Positions 12,968 to 23,789 of a DNA stretch of 64,000 bases are shown one piece after another; position 1 is the first letter of the stretch, and each line of letters begins with the position of its first letter. Position numbers and translations under genes: made by a program. The notes under the pieces are model-generated. The model saw only the letters and a program-made list of their open reading frames with translations, was not told the origin of the DNA and searched no databases. The stretch is from Cercis canadensis. Its lineage: Eukaryota; Streptophyta; Magnoliopsida; Fabales; Fabaceae. Location of the stretch: the NCBI GenBank assembly GCA_003255065.1, contig QAOA01007183.1:1823478-1887477 (forward strand), read 5' to 3'.

Positions 12968-13060
12968 AAGCAAGTGATGAGTCTTTTTTGGGAATTATGA
13001 GAAGCTTGTTTATTTACAAGCGCTGTTTCACCTCATCACTTCCATGACTCTGATGCGCTT
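12968..13060 (+). ncRNA. Possible C/D box snoRNA
   Basis: GTGATGA (12974-12980) fits a C box and CTGA (13050-13053) fits a D box, about 70 nt apart. AAGC (12968-12971) can pair with GCTT (13057-13060) as a terminal stem. An internal GCTTGT/ACAAGC hairpin (13004-13021) could bring the ends together. It lies directly after an ATG followed by GTAAG (12963-12970), so it may sit in the first intron of a host transcript whose later exons I could not find. Against this, the C box is also part of a 10-bp inverted repeat (12972-12981 with 13032-13041). No target was matched. Confidence 0.3.
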
Positions 13061-14236
13061 CTATCATTTCTTTATATCTCATCCTTTCATTTTTTTTTAA
13101 AAAAAATCTTTTTTGGAAGCTCATCTGCTATCATAACGTTTCTATTTTAACTTCCCAAAAAAAAAAAAAAGGTTCAATTCGAAAGGCTCGACTTTCTGAC
13201 GTTTTGTAATGTTTTGAAGTTTTTAACCATAAAGCCTTTCCTGTTAACGTTAATCTCTGTCTTGGCTGTTAATCGCAGACAGATCTTACTCTTTTATTAT
13301 TAAACTGAGAAGATATTTTATTTAATTCTTCAATATCCATTCGAAAAATATTTTTAGTCTTAAAGAAACATTTTTTAAATGAATTTAATTGAATATGTCT
13401 TATCGGGTTCGAATATAATGAGAATTGTTTCAAATTATATTTATATGATTAGCGGAACTCTAATTTTTAGGTTGGTTTTCTGTACAAGTTTCATTGAAAT
13501 ATTGAGGTTTATAAATGAAAAGGAAAGGGATGGACTTGTCTGCACTGTGAATTGATAATTAAAAACTGGTTACTTATGTCTAGCTTAATCATGATTTTCT
13601 GAATTTCTTTTTAAATTAAGGCACTCATTGTGAGAATTTGCAGGTCCTAATTTGTGACTACACATTGTTATTATTATTATTTTGTTATCAGTGACTAGAT
13701 TATTCTAGCATTTGACGAAGCATTTGCATGTTTGAAGAAAGAATTCCCACTCCTGGAGGCCCTCTGCTTGGATCTCGGATCTAATAAAGGAAAAAAAAAA
13801 AAAAAACAAACAAACAAACTAGCAAATGAAAAGAGGAGAACGCCCCCAGACTCTACTAACACGCCATAAAAGCCTAGCCCATTATTGCAAAAGCAAAGAT
13901 GGTATAAATGTCTAATGACCCAGGCTGGCACGGATTTTCCAGAACTTATTCATACACTTGAATAGAACAATCAACAACTATCGTCTGATTCCGTACATAT
14001 ATCAAAGAAAAATGATATAATTTCCCAGGAAAATAAAAATACAAGAAATCAAAGAGGAATAAGAAGAAAAGAAAATACATATGGAGGAAAGAGAAGAGAA
14101 GAATGTCTTTTTTTAAGAAAACAGAAGAAAAGAAAATAATACAAATGGCCGTAGATACACACGAGTAGGAGTCTGGCAAGCTGGTAGCAAACATCTTTCA
14201 GTTTTAAGAAGTTACCATTACCGTCGTTGGTTTTTT

Positions 14237-16734
14237 CTAGCCATCATAATTCTCTTCAATGCCCTCATCGTACTCATCTTCCTCCTCCGCGGTTGCATCC
14301 TGATATTGCTGATACTCAGCTACCAAATCGTTCATGTTGCTCTCTGCCTCTGTGAACTCCATCTCGTCCATTCCTTCCCCAGTGTACCAGTGCAAAAAGG
14401 CTTTGCGCCGGTACATTGCAGTGAACTGCTCACTCACTCTCCTAAACATCTCCTGAATTGAAGTAGAGTTCCCAATAAAAGTAGATGACATCGTCAAACC
14501 CTTAGGTGGAATATCACAGACACTTGACTTCACATTATTGGGAATCCATTCGACAAAGTATGACGAATTTTTGTTCTGCACGTTAATCAGCTGTTCATCA
14601 ACCTCTTTTGTGCTCATCTTTCCCCTGAACATTGCAGATGCCGTCAAGTATCGGCCATGGCGGGGATCAGCAGCACACATCATATTTTTGGCGTCCCACA
14701 TTTGCTGAGTCAATTCCGGGACAGTGAGTGAGACGTATTGCTGAGAGCCACGAGAGGTGAGAGGTGCAAACCCCACCATAAAGAAGTGAAGACGTGGGAA
14801 TGGGATCAGATTGACAGCCAGCTTCCTGAGGTCAGAGTTCAGTTGTCCAGGAAACCTCAAGCAACATGTAACCCCGCTCATAGTTGCAGAAATCAGATGG
14901 TTCAGATCACCAACTGCAGTTAAACCATATATATCGAAATATAGGAGTGTTATTTATTTATGGCATGCTTAATCTGATAGCTGAATTTCTTGGGAGGGGA
15001 TGAGCGGAGGTGATACTTACAGCTCGGAGTGCTGAGCTTTAGAGTCCGGAAACAAATGTCATAAAGTGCTTCATTATCAAGAACCATGCACTCATCTGCA
15101 TTCTCCACCAGTTGGTGTACGGATAGAGTGGCATTGTATGGCTCCACAACTGTGTCAGAGACCTTTGGAGAAGGGAAAACAGAGAATGTGAGCATCATTC
15201 TGTCTGGGTATTCTTCCCTAATCTTCGATATCAACAGTGTCCCCATCCCAGACCCTGTCCCTCCTCCAAGCGAGTGACAAACTTGGAAACCTGCCGTCGA
15301 TATAAGCAAGAAATTTTGAGTTTGATTTTCATATGCAAACTAAAAAATGCGCCGAGTTCCCAATTACTAGTGGAATCTTAAGGACTACGGCAACCAAAAG
15401 AATCAAAGATCAGATTTTCTGCAGCAGCTTCCACATGCAGTCAGTTCAATAAAATCAGATCTTCACATAGAAGGCACACCCATTCCATTCTAGGCCCTGT
15501 TAGTGTACCATGATCAGATGGTGTTCTACAGCAACAATCAACAGCAGCTATGCTTACTATCTATAAATAATTAAATAAGTTCTGTCTAGCTCATAGACCA
15601 CTAGTAGAAGTTATAGTACTCATTATAAAGCAAGCAAAAACCTAATATTCATTCCACAAATCCACCATTGATAATTATAAATACAGGATACAGCTCGTAA
15701 ATTCACATGCTGCAGTTAATTGTCCTTGTAAAATATAGATTCGAAGTTTGCTACTGGTATAATTCTGATATACTTGGTATATTTTTGCTACTGAAGATCT
15801 TATTTCATGTTCTATCTATCTGAACTCGATTTCAAGTTTGCTCACATACTTACGAAAAAGAGCTATTCATTCACAGGCAACCAATTCAAGGCACAACGTC
15901 GGTGCCGTGCAATCTATCTTGTTTTAGCAATCACAATCATAAAAAAAAAAAAGAGTTATTTATAGATCTATTGAATGATTTTATTATAATGCATCATAAA
16001 AGTTAGAAGCAAAGTCACGTGGTCCATGGCTGTTTCCCGACAAGACGGTAGGGGCCCGAGTAAAAGCTCAGTGTTATCAATATATACATGACAAAAACAA
16101 ACAATTCAATGGCTAAATTTAGAATCGTGGAAATCAGTGCCATTAAGAACTTGAAATTTAGAATGCTTCAAGTGCCTCACGGCAAGAGCATTTAGGAAAC
16201 GTAGAAACAATCTGCTATTGGAATTGGAAGTTCAAGGTCAAATGCGACGAGCATGATTGCGAACCAATTCAATAAATAGAACATAAAAACTTCAAACGAA
16301 CGGATTGAAAGTGGAATGGAAAGAAGTGAAGTACCTTGTAAGCAATCACAATTCTCAGCCTCTTTGCGAACAACATCGAGAACTGCATCGATCAACTCCG
16401 CTCCTTCAGTATAATGGCCTTTAGCCCAATTGTTTCCGGCACCGGATTGTCCAAAGACGAAGTTATCAGGGCGAAATATCTTGCCGTAGGGACCTGATCT
16501 GATGCTGTCCATGGTACCAGGTTCAAGATCCATAAGCACCGCCCTGGGAACATACCTGCCGCCGGAAGCCTCATTGTAATAGACATTGATTCGCTCGAGT
16601 TGAAGATCGGAATTGCCTTCGCCGCTGTACTTGCCGGTGGGATCGACACCGTGCTCGTCGCAGATGACCTCCCAGAACTTGGAACCGATTTGATTGCCGC
16701 ATTGGCCTCCTTGAATGTGCAATATCTCTCTCAT
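14237..16734 (-). CDS. TUBB: Tubulin beta chain
   Basis: Three exons, 16734-16335, 15290-15021 and 14913-14237, give 448 residues, the usual plant length. Exon 2 is 270 nt, as is typical of plant beta-tubulin genes. The start is the ATG at 16732-16734, giving MREI, the N-terminal tetrapeptide used in tubulin mRNA autoregulation; 14 upstream codons in frame are leader. The GTP-binding signature [10 protein letters not shown] starts exon 2, and the acidic tail ([12 protein letters not shown]) ends exon 3. The protein pairs with alpha-tubulin, binds exchangeable GTP and forms microtubules. Intron 1 is about 1.04 kb and intron 2 about 107 bp. The gene lies upstream of no operon-like partner; it is simply the first of three minus-strand genes. 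The plant paralogue number cannot be assigned by eye. Confidence 0.97.
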
Positions 16735-18359
16735 GGTTCTGAAACGTGATGGATGAGATTTAGGGTTTGGGATCACTTGCTTACGCTTATGCTATTGGGA
16801 CTTCCGATGCAAGAGCCGAGAGATTGGCAGTTGTTGGAACTGAAACGATGCGGTTCAGCATTTATGGAGGGGATGGAAATTCGGGATTGGAGGTTAAGTT
16901 GGTAAAGTAATAATGAGAGCGGGATATTTTGTTTTCAACTGTGCCCTTCATTGTTTGTTCAAGTGTGACACCCAACTCTACGCCACCAACTAACCCATCG
17001 CATTACTGTTCCCACGTTAAGACTGTGAGGCCCACCGTTCTCGGCCTATCTTAACAATTTTTTTTCTTTTACTAATAATCGACCTATTTTTAAATTTAAC
17101 ATTAATTAATACATTTATTTGTTGCCAAAAAAATGTATTTAAAAAAAAAAAGCATAAATTGTGGTGCCTCTGTTAAAATTTTTCAATTGTAAGAATGGTA
17201 AATTCTTGGAAATATGACTGCTAACACGGTAACCCTCCATTTTTTGAATAAATCATAGATATAAGATGACAAATAATGAACAACGCAAAGTCTAGCTGTA
17301 TCCCATGTTTTGTGCATAAGATTGTTCTTCAAATGGTAGCACAAAAAATCAATTAAACAAATATTTATCTTCACTCAACACCGACAGGGCAGGAACTGTT
17401 TCCTTCAATTAACATATCATCTGAGATTTAAGATCATTTGCGTGTGGAGTGTACTTCCTTTTTTTCTCTTTATTTTGGCCATAAATCTCAATACTCTCTC
17501 ATTATTTAAAAATTGATGCATGATACTCATTTGGGGAAACACTCCAACTATCAATTTAGCTCTTGTAAAGTTAAAAAAACACATCTAAATGCGTAGTTAT
17601 TGATGACAAAAATTCATTTAAGTTTTCATAATATGTAAATCAATTGGGAACATTTATATATTTATAAAAACCTACATTGTTAAGTTTATTATTAGTTACT
17701 CACTCATTATGTCTCTATACCTAAAGATCAAAAAATTTTACACTTGAACCAAACCCACGCTATTAGATATATGGACTTAATCTCGTCCCAGAAGTTTATA
17801 TTCACACGATCAATTCTCATTAGAAAAGAGCAAAACTAAGTAAGAGTTCCAATAAAATGAGAAAATATTTGAGAATTTNAAAAAGTGTAATATTTGTGTA
17901 AATAGTTTGAAACTTGTAATATTTGGGTAAATACTTTTACACAATGTAATATTTGTGTCAAAAAGCCCAAACCCACGCTATTAGATATATGGACTTAATC
18001 TCGTCCCAGAAGTTTATATTCACACGATCAATTCTCATTAGAAAAGAGCAAAACTAAGTAAGAGTTCCAATAAAATGAGAAAATATTTGAGAATTTTCCG
18101 TTAACATATGTTAGGTCAATGGTTAGTCAAAGGGCGAGGAAGGGATGGACTATAATTATGCCCAATTTTGAAGTTTGCTTTTATTTTGGCAAACCTCAAG
18201 GCAACTAGGCAAGGAAGTATTGACAACCATATCATACCATAATATTTTCCCCATAGTATTTATTATTTCATTACCGATATTGAAACAGCCCGTACAGAAC
18301 CATAAAGGAAAATTGTCAATGAACAACTTCAGAGACTGCCACAACATCATCTAGCAATG
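16735..18359. other. Upstream region of beta-tubulin and 3' flank of the BRE homologue
   Basis: About 250 bases of moderate-GC leader/promoter lie upstream of the tubulin start, then AT-rich DNA with a duplicated segment around a single N (listed separately). I see no gene. The minus-strand TATA box for tubulin is not obvious. Confidence 0.5.
17749..18096 (+). repeat. 130-bp direct duplication on both sides of a gap (N)
   Basis: 17749-17878 recurs at 17967-18096 practically unchanged. The first copy runs directly into the N at 17879, and 87 bases lie between the N and the second copy. Those 87 bases repeat GTAATATTTG-type words that also appear in the hairpin elements near 48.5 kb, so they may be a MITE remnant. 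A gap-filling artefact or a real duplication with a MITE between the copies are both possible. Confidence 0.85.
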
Positions 18360-21300
18360 CTACTGTTGAAGTTGAGCCTCGTTGCAGTTCCTCTTGAAAT
18401 TCAAAGCCTCATCTGCCAGAAACTCACTATGGAATCGATTCACGTTAGCTAAACCGTACAGGGAACAAGAAAAGTAGAACTGAACATAACTGCAAGCATC
18501 TTTAAAATAATACATTGCAACTTACAAGATACGCTCAGCCATTTGTGATGCTTCCCATCTTGGACTCCATGGATAATCGGTCAGAAGACTTGACTTCATA
18601 GGTGTACGCTGGGAATGGGAATTGAAATGCTGCAAAATTACGAGACAAGAACCTCATCAGTAAGATCACTTGAAAAGAACTTTAACCTGAGATGATAGCA
18701 TCCTTAATGGAGATCATAAAATCTGTTCTTCCTAAAATATGGGACCTCCTAAATATGATAAATTACAATATAAATAACACTATTTACATTGCGTAGCATC
18801 ATGAACTCAGAAAATGATAAATTCATTTTTACTTCCCTGCTCAGATTATACCAACAACATATATTTGTGAGAAGAGAAGAAATCATAACCTACCATTTTG
18901 GTTTACAACAGCATTTCAATGGTAATAATTTAATGGCAAAAAAAAGGTAATAATTCACATTACAAACTACAAACCCCTTACAGGGAAACAAAGCAAAATA
19001 GCTCCTGGAACTACACGCTATTATTACAGCCTCTAGCCAAAATCGAAATACATTAGATAGTGCAAATAAACATATCAATTTATCAAGCAAGATTCAAAAC
19101 TTGATAGGCCTTTCTCTCACCATCATCTCCAACAAAAGACTATGGAAGAGAAGTCAAAATAAAGCATAAAATCAGACTACTGCACTTATGCACATTAACC
19201 AAGTAACTGAAAGAAGTCAGTGTTTGACATTTTACGTATTCATTTGGTTGATGCAATACTGCAATACGAGCAAACTGGACTACTTCAGCAGCTTATTTCT
19301 CTACATTTCTATAAATTATCACATTTTACCCTCAAACTTTTTAACAAGAAAAGTCCAAAATAAAATATTATTACCTGGGAACTTTGAAGCATAAGAGCCG
19401 GCTGTTGCCTTGGAAACTGAGTTGGTAATAGGAAGTGTACCTAAGTAAACAAAAATGTTACAAATTCAGTCCACTGAGAATACAAGATACTCCATATCAG
19501 CCTTTGAACCAGTTGATCTTTCACTTCATCAACCAAATTAGACTGTTTTAGGAACCATATATGCCAGTACCACTAGTATAGATAAGTAGTTCAAAACATC
19601 AGCAATAAATTTATTCAATCTTTTCCATTTTGGCCAGACCATTCAAAATAAGGGAGAACTACTTATTACAGAATTCTTCCCTGACGTATTACATATTTAT
19701 CTGACTTTTGACTGACACAACTTATCACATATGTTACAGCAAGTTCATAATGTCACGGACATAAAGACAACACCTTAGTTAATCAACTTCCAATAACAAG
19801 CTTCTGTCCCAAAATTTAGAGATATTAAGTAATGAGAATCATGTATTACCAGGAACGTGAAAACTCCAGATGCAGCAAGAAAAGTTGCCTTTCTGCAGAA
19901 GACCTAAAAAGGGGGTTATCAGACATTAGCAATTAGTAATTAATACTAAAACCAAGCAGTTTCTAGTAATTTAAGACTAAATTTCAAGGATAGATACCGG
20001 ATCAGCTTCTACTGGCCTTCCAAACTGACAGGCCAATGCCTCAATAAAGCCCCTTCTGACATCAATTAATGAAACAGCCTCCAGGATCTAAGTTCAGAAA
20101 CATATTTATCAAAATTATAACAGAAAGTAGTACAGTCAGCATTAGGAAAAAGCAAATATAAAAATAATACATGTCATAATAATGAAAAGATTTTCAGCTA
20201 ACCTGCTTCTTAAGGGATTCTTCCAGATTGGGAAGATATTCAGCCATACACCTTCAGAAAGTAGAATGGAAAATAAGCAAACATGTTATCATAGAACATC
20301 TCCATCTTGTATAAAAAGCACTGTCACCCCAAACACACAACTAAGGATATAAAATATATGAAGCAGAAAGATCAAAAAGAAGTGAACAACTTACATCCCA
20401 TCCAACCAAGAAGGTAGCTTCACATCATCAATGTAAAATAGGGCTTTCAACTCAGAAGTAGCTACTAACTTGAGGCGAGGAGCTGAAGGAGCAGATGCGT
20501 ATCTTTTCTCAACAGGATACATAACCTACGTTTAACATCTCATAAGTTGATTACTGGAAGAAAGGAAGAACTTATAACGAAAGAAAGAAAAAGGATTTTA
20601 ATTTTTAAGGAAATAAAAATAAGAAAAGAAAGAAACCTGTAAGTATATCTTTGGTGAATGTCTCCAGGGGCATCCAGGAACCATCTTGTTTATGTTCATG
20701 TCCAGTAGGGGGACAGCTAATTTAACCTCCTCAGGCTACACTACAATTTAAATTCATGAGTAAAGAAAATTGTCCAAAACCTACATAAATTTATTTAACC
20801 ACCATTCCGTTACCATAAATAATACAATACTTAGCATATATTAGTGAAGAAATACCTTTTCAGCACCAGAACTCATATGCATTTCTATTCCCTGTGGCAG
20901 AGTTACTGGGGTTAGTTACCGAGTTCAATTAAAACATAATTATCCAGGTCAAAACTACACATTAGATAAAGGGTAAACCCAAAATACAGATTAGGTGTCA
21001 TTCGTGTCAATGACATGGAATTACTCAGATGGCAGCATGCTATTAAAGCCAACAATTATTTACATAATTAAAGGCATATATGATAAATAGATTATAAATG
21101 ACTGATACAAGAGTAGAGCTCAAATTAACATGAACTTAAGTCTCACCCCGCTCATCATGACAACAATAGCATACATGGTTGCTTCCACATACAATGGATG
21201 ACTAATGTCTTCCAACATCTCTTGCATAAGATTTATGAATAGGATCAATCATTTGCACTCAATTTTCTGAAAGACAACATAAATTAGAAAAATTACCTCT

Positions 21301-22118
21301 CTAGATAAAGTGCAGATCTCAAATTTCAACCGATCATCATCAACTTCTGCAACACGCTTCCTTTGATAAGCCATATATTGATCCCTATTAAAGCATTAAG
21401 ACAGCACCTCATTCACTGACCATGAATCCAATCAACTACCCTTAAATATCTATACAATATAATATATAAAAGAATACCCTACAAGAGTTCTTACCTCAAA
21501 TATTGAATTAGAGTCAGTAGCCGTGTAGGGTCTTTGTTGTCCCAATTACTTAAACAGTTATTCGATGACTTTATCCTTGGGTGAAATTTTTCATCTTCGG
21601 GTCCAAAAATAACATCTGGTGCAGCCGTCGGACACTCCACGTCGTAGATAACATCCCCTAAAGCAAACTATGCAATTAAATTTTTTTGGGAAGAAACACG
21701 AAAATGAATGACCTGTGATGTAGAAAACAAAACAGCAGTTGGAATAATTTGACTTACATCTGATGAACTCCAAGCAGTAGGGAATGACTAAAGTGAACCG
21801 ATCCGAGAAGGCTGGGGAGTTGTTGCCACCGGACCACATTTGCTCAACCTGCAAAACAACTTCCGTTAGAATTTGGGAGAAAGAGAACTACGAGAAATTC
21901 TACTTGCAGAGCAAAATTATACAGTAGCCGTAGCGCACGCAGGAAAACAAAATAAATTTCGATCCAATAATTCTGTTTGCGTTAGTCATTTTCTGGTGAA
22001 GGAAGAAGAAGAGGGTTAGAGAGTTTGAGGGAATCACCTTTAAGGTGAGTGGAAAGTGAGAGAGTAGGTAATTGAGCTGAGCAGCAATGAACGGAGGGAC
22101 ATTATCTGCAGCCATCAT
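18360..22118 (-). CDS. BRE: BRISC/BRCA1-A complex subunit BRE (BRCC45) homologue
   Basis: Fourteen exons join in frame into 396 residues, close to the known plant BRE-like protein: 22118-22038, 21848-21758, 21657-21495, 21384-21297, 21218-21147, 20891-20856, 20735-20637, 20525-20395, 20251-20203, 20087-19998, 19903-19850, 19440-19375, 18629-18526 and 18426-18360. The start of the fifth exon is the least certain, because two nearby AG sites exist. The N-terminus (PPFIAAQLNYLLSHFPL, then VEQMWSGGNNS) and the PDVIFGPEDE motif identify the family. BRE has two inactive UEV (E2-like) folds and scaffolds the BRCC36 K63-deubiquitinase in BRCA1-A and BRISC; in plants a role in DNA repair and ubiquitin editing is inferred. 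Two ATGs lie at 22118 and 22115; I use the first. The frame to 22154 has no upstream ATG. Confidence 0.9.
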
Positions 22119-23789
22119 CACTCGAGATGAATCTTTTCTATCTTTTTCAACCAAAACGATCTATAGGATCTTCGTCCGACCAAATCAAAACGGAAATCGT
22201 CGGTCACGACACCGACGGTGACGGTACTTTTTATTCGAAATCCCGTTTCGAATCCGCGTAAGTGGTCATCGACTAATGGGTTACACACTTACACTACCAT
22301 GACTCCATCTCCATGAGTCTTTTTTTGTTCTTAATATGCGTGTTCTCTCAAGATTCAAGATTACTCTCTTTTTTTTCCTTCCCAAATTATTATTAAAAGC
22401 AATTAGTAAAATAATTGAGAATTTGTATCTTTTAAAATCTAAAGTAACGAATGCATTTTAGAAAGTAAAATTTAAGAGAATAAAAATTGATGGAAGAAGA
22501 GTTTTAATTTAATGAAACGTATTTAGATTTAATTGAATGTAGATCACTTTAAAAATATAAAGACCTATTTAAGTAAAAATAAACTATAGGAACTTATTTA
22601 GATTTTTACTCAAATTATAAGAGCTCATAAAATAATTATGCCTACAAATTTTGATAAAAGTGTATACACTATCCGAGAATCTGTAAATTTTTTAAAATTT
22701 GCTTTTTTGATTTTGTTATTAATAGTTGCTAAAGCATACTGTTGATACTCAGTAAATTCATTACCCATTGCTACAGTAAAAAAGATCATAGTACTGCTGC
22801 TAAGGTATAATCTCCTACATAATCTCTTTAGAGCACACACACAAAGGGGACTCTCACGCTTACTTCTTGCTCTGGCTTTCCTCTCACTCTCTTCCCCAAC
22901 CTTGCTAACTTGAGTGTCGGAGGTGGCACCGAAGCTTCAGCTCTGGCCTTCCCTAACCATATTTCTCTCTCCTATGTAGGTTGCTCAAAATTAGTCATCG
23001 ACACATACCCTCCTTTTAAAAAAAATACAATTCAATGATTTTCTTTTGATTACAAAAGAGAATAATGCAATAAAAAGAAGAAATAAGTATACATTGAGAG
23101 TAGAATTTCTATATCAAATACCGTGATTCTTAAAATTAAGAAAATTATCATTAAATTCCTTTTAAAAAAAAGAAATGTATCATTAAAATAACAGGACATT
23201 GGTTTCGATTCAATGATTTATTAATTAGGTTTTCACCGATTCGATGGTGGCCAATTATTATTACTGTGCTTCAGTTGATTAGGACATTTATGTTACATTT
23301 TCTTCAAGCTTGGTGTAATTATTCAAAATAAAAAAAAAAATTAAATTAAGTTTTTAAAATAGGTCTGACTTAATTTAATTTACAAATTTAAATACTACTG
23401 TATTGATTAGTAAATAAAAATACAAGAAAACTAATGATAATAGGGACATAAGCGATGTATCAAAGTACTGATAATCCTTTGAGTAGATGTTTAAAAGATT
23501 ATGCTAGTAAATATTAGGCGGAGTATTATATGTTTAATATTTCAAACTAGAATCCACAGTGAAACAAAAAAATTTCTAACCCTCAGTTTCTCTCTCTCTT
23601 ATTCTTCTTTTTTGTGTTTTGGGGAAACATTCTAAGCCTCTAAGCTCTAAGGTCTGTGTTAAACAGTTGATTACATAAAGTTGATATACAATCTGGATGC
23701 AAGTATGAGTGTAATGATGATGAATCTGTATGACAGCTAAATAGGAAAACTCAAAAGGATTTATACTTATCCATACATTGAGTTTGCAT
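22119..23789. other. Intergenic between BRE start and LIN end
   Basis: The first 150 bases are the moderate-GC leader and promoter of the BRE homologue. The rest is AT-rich. A more complex patch at about 22823-22980 with a GAGTGTCGGAGGTGGCACC word resembles text seen in plant LTR retrotransposons, but no LTR pair or coding part is visible. The 3' UTR of the LIN-type gene begins before 23789. Confidence 0.5.

Larger units (their letters stand above)
11774..14236. other. Intergenic, with an orphan promoter-like block and possible snoRNA
   Basis: The first 900 bases are the 3' flank of the EAR-motif gene and AT-rich DNA. From 12700 to 13080 the sequence is more complex (listed separately). From 13080 to 14236 it is again AT-rich, with poly-A/T runs at about 13092 and 13790. 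It ends in the 3' UTR of the minus-strand beta-tubulin gene. I see no protein gene here. Confidence 0.6.

Noticed and set aside
16735..16776. Extended N-terminus for beta-tubulin
   Set aside because: The universal MREI start is at 16734; the upstream residues are leader.
22119..22154. Longer N-terminus for the BRE homologue
   Set aside because: The upstream codon at 22154 is not ATG, and the family begins at the MMA-type start used here.
22823..22980. Possible LTR retrotransposon fragment
   Set aside because: Only a short familiar-looking word (GTCGGAGGTGGCACC); no LTR pair, primer-binding site or coding region.
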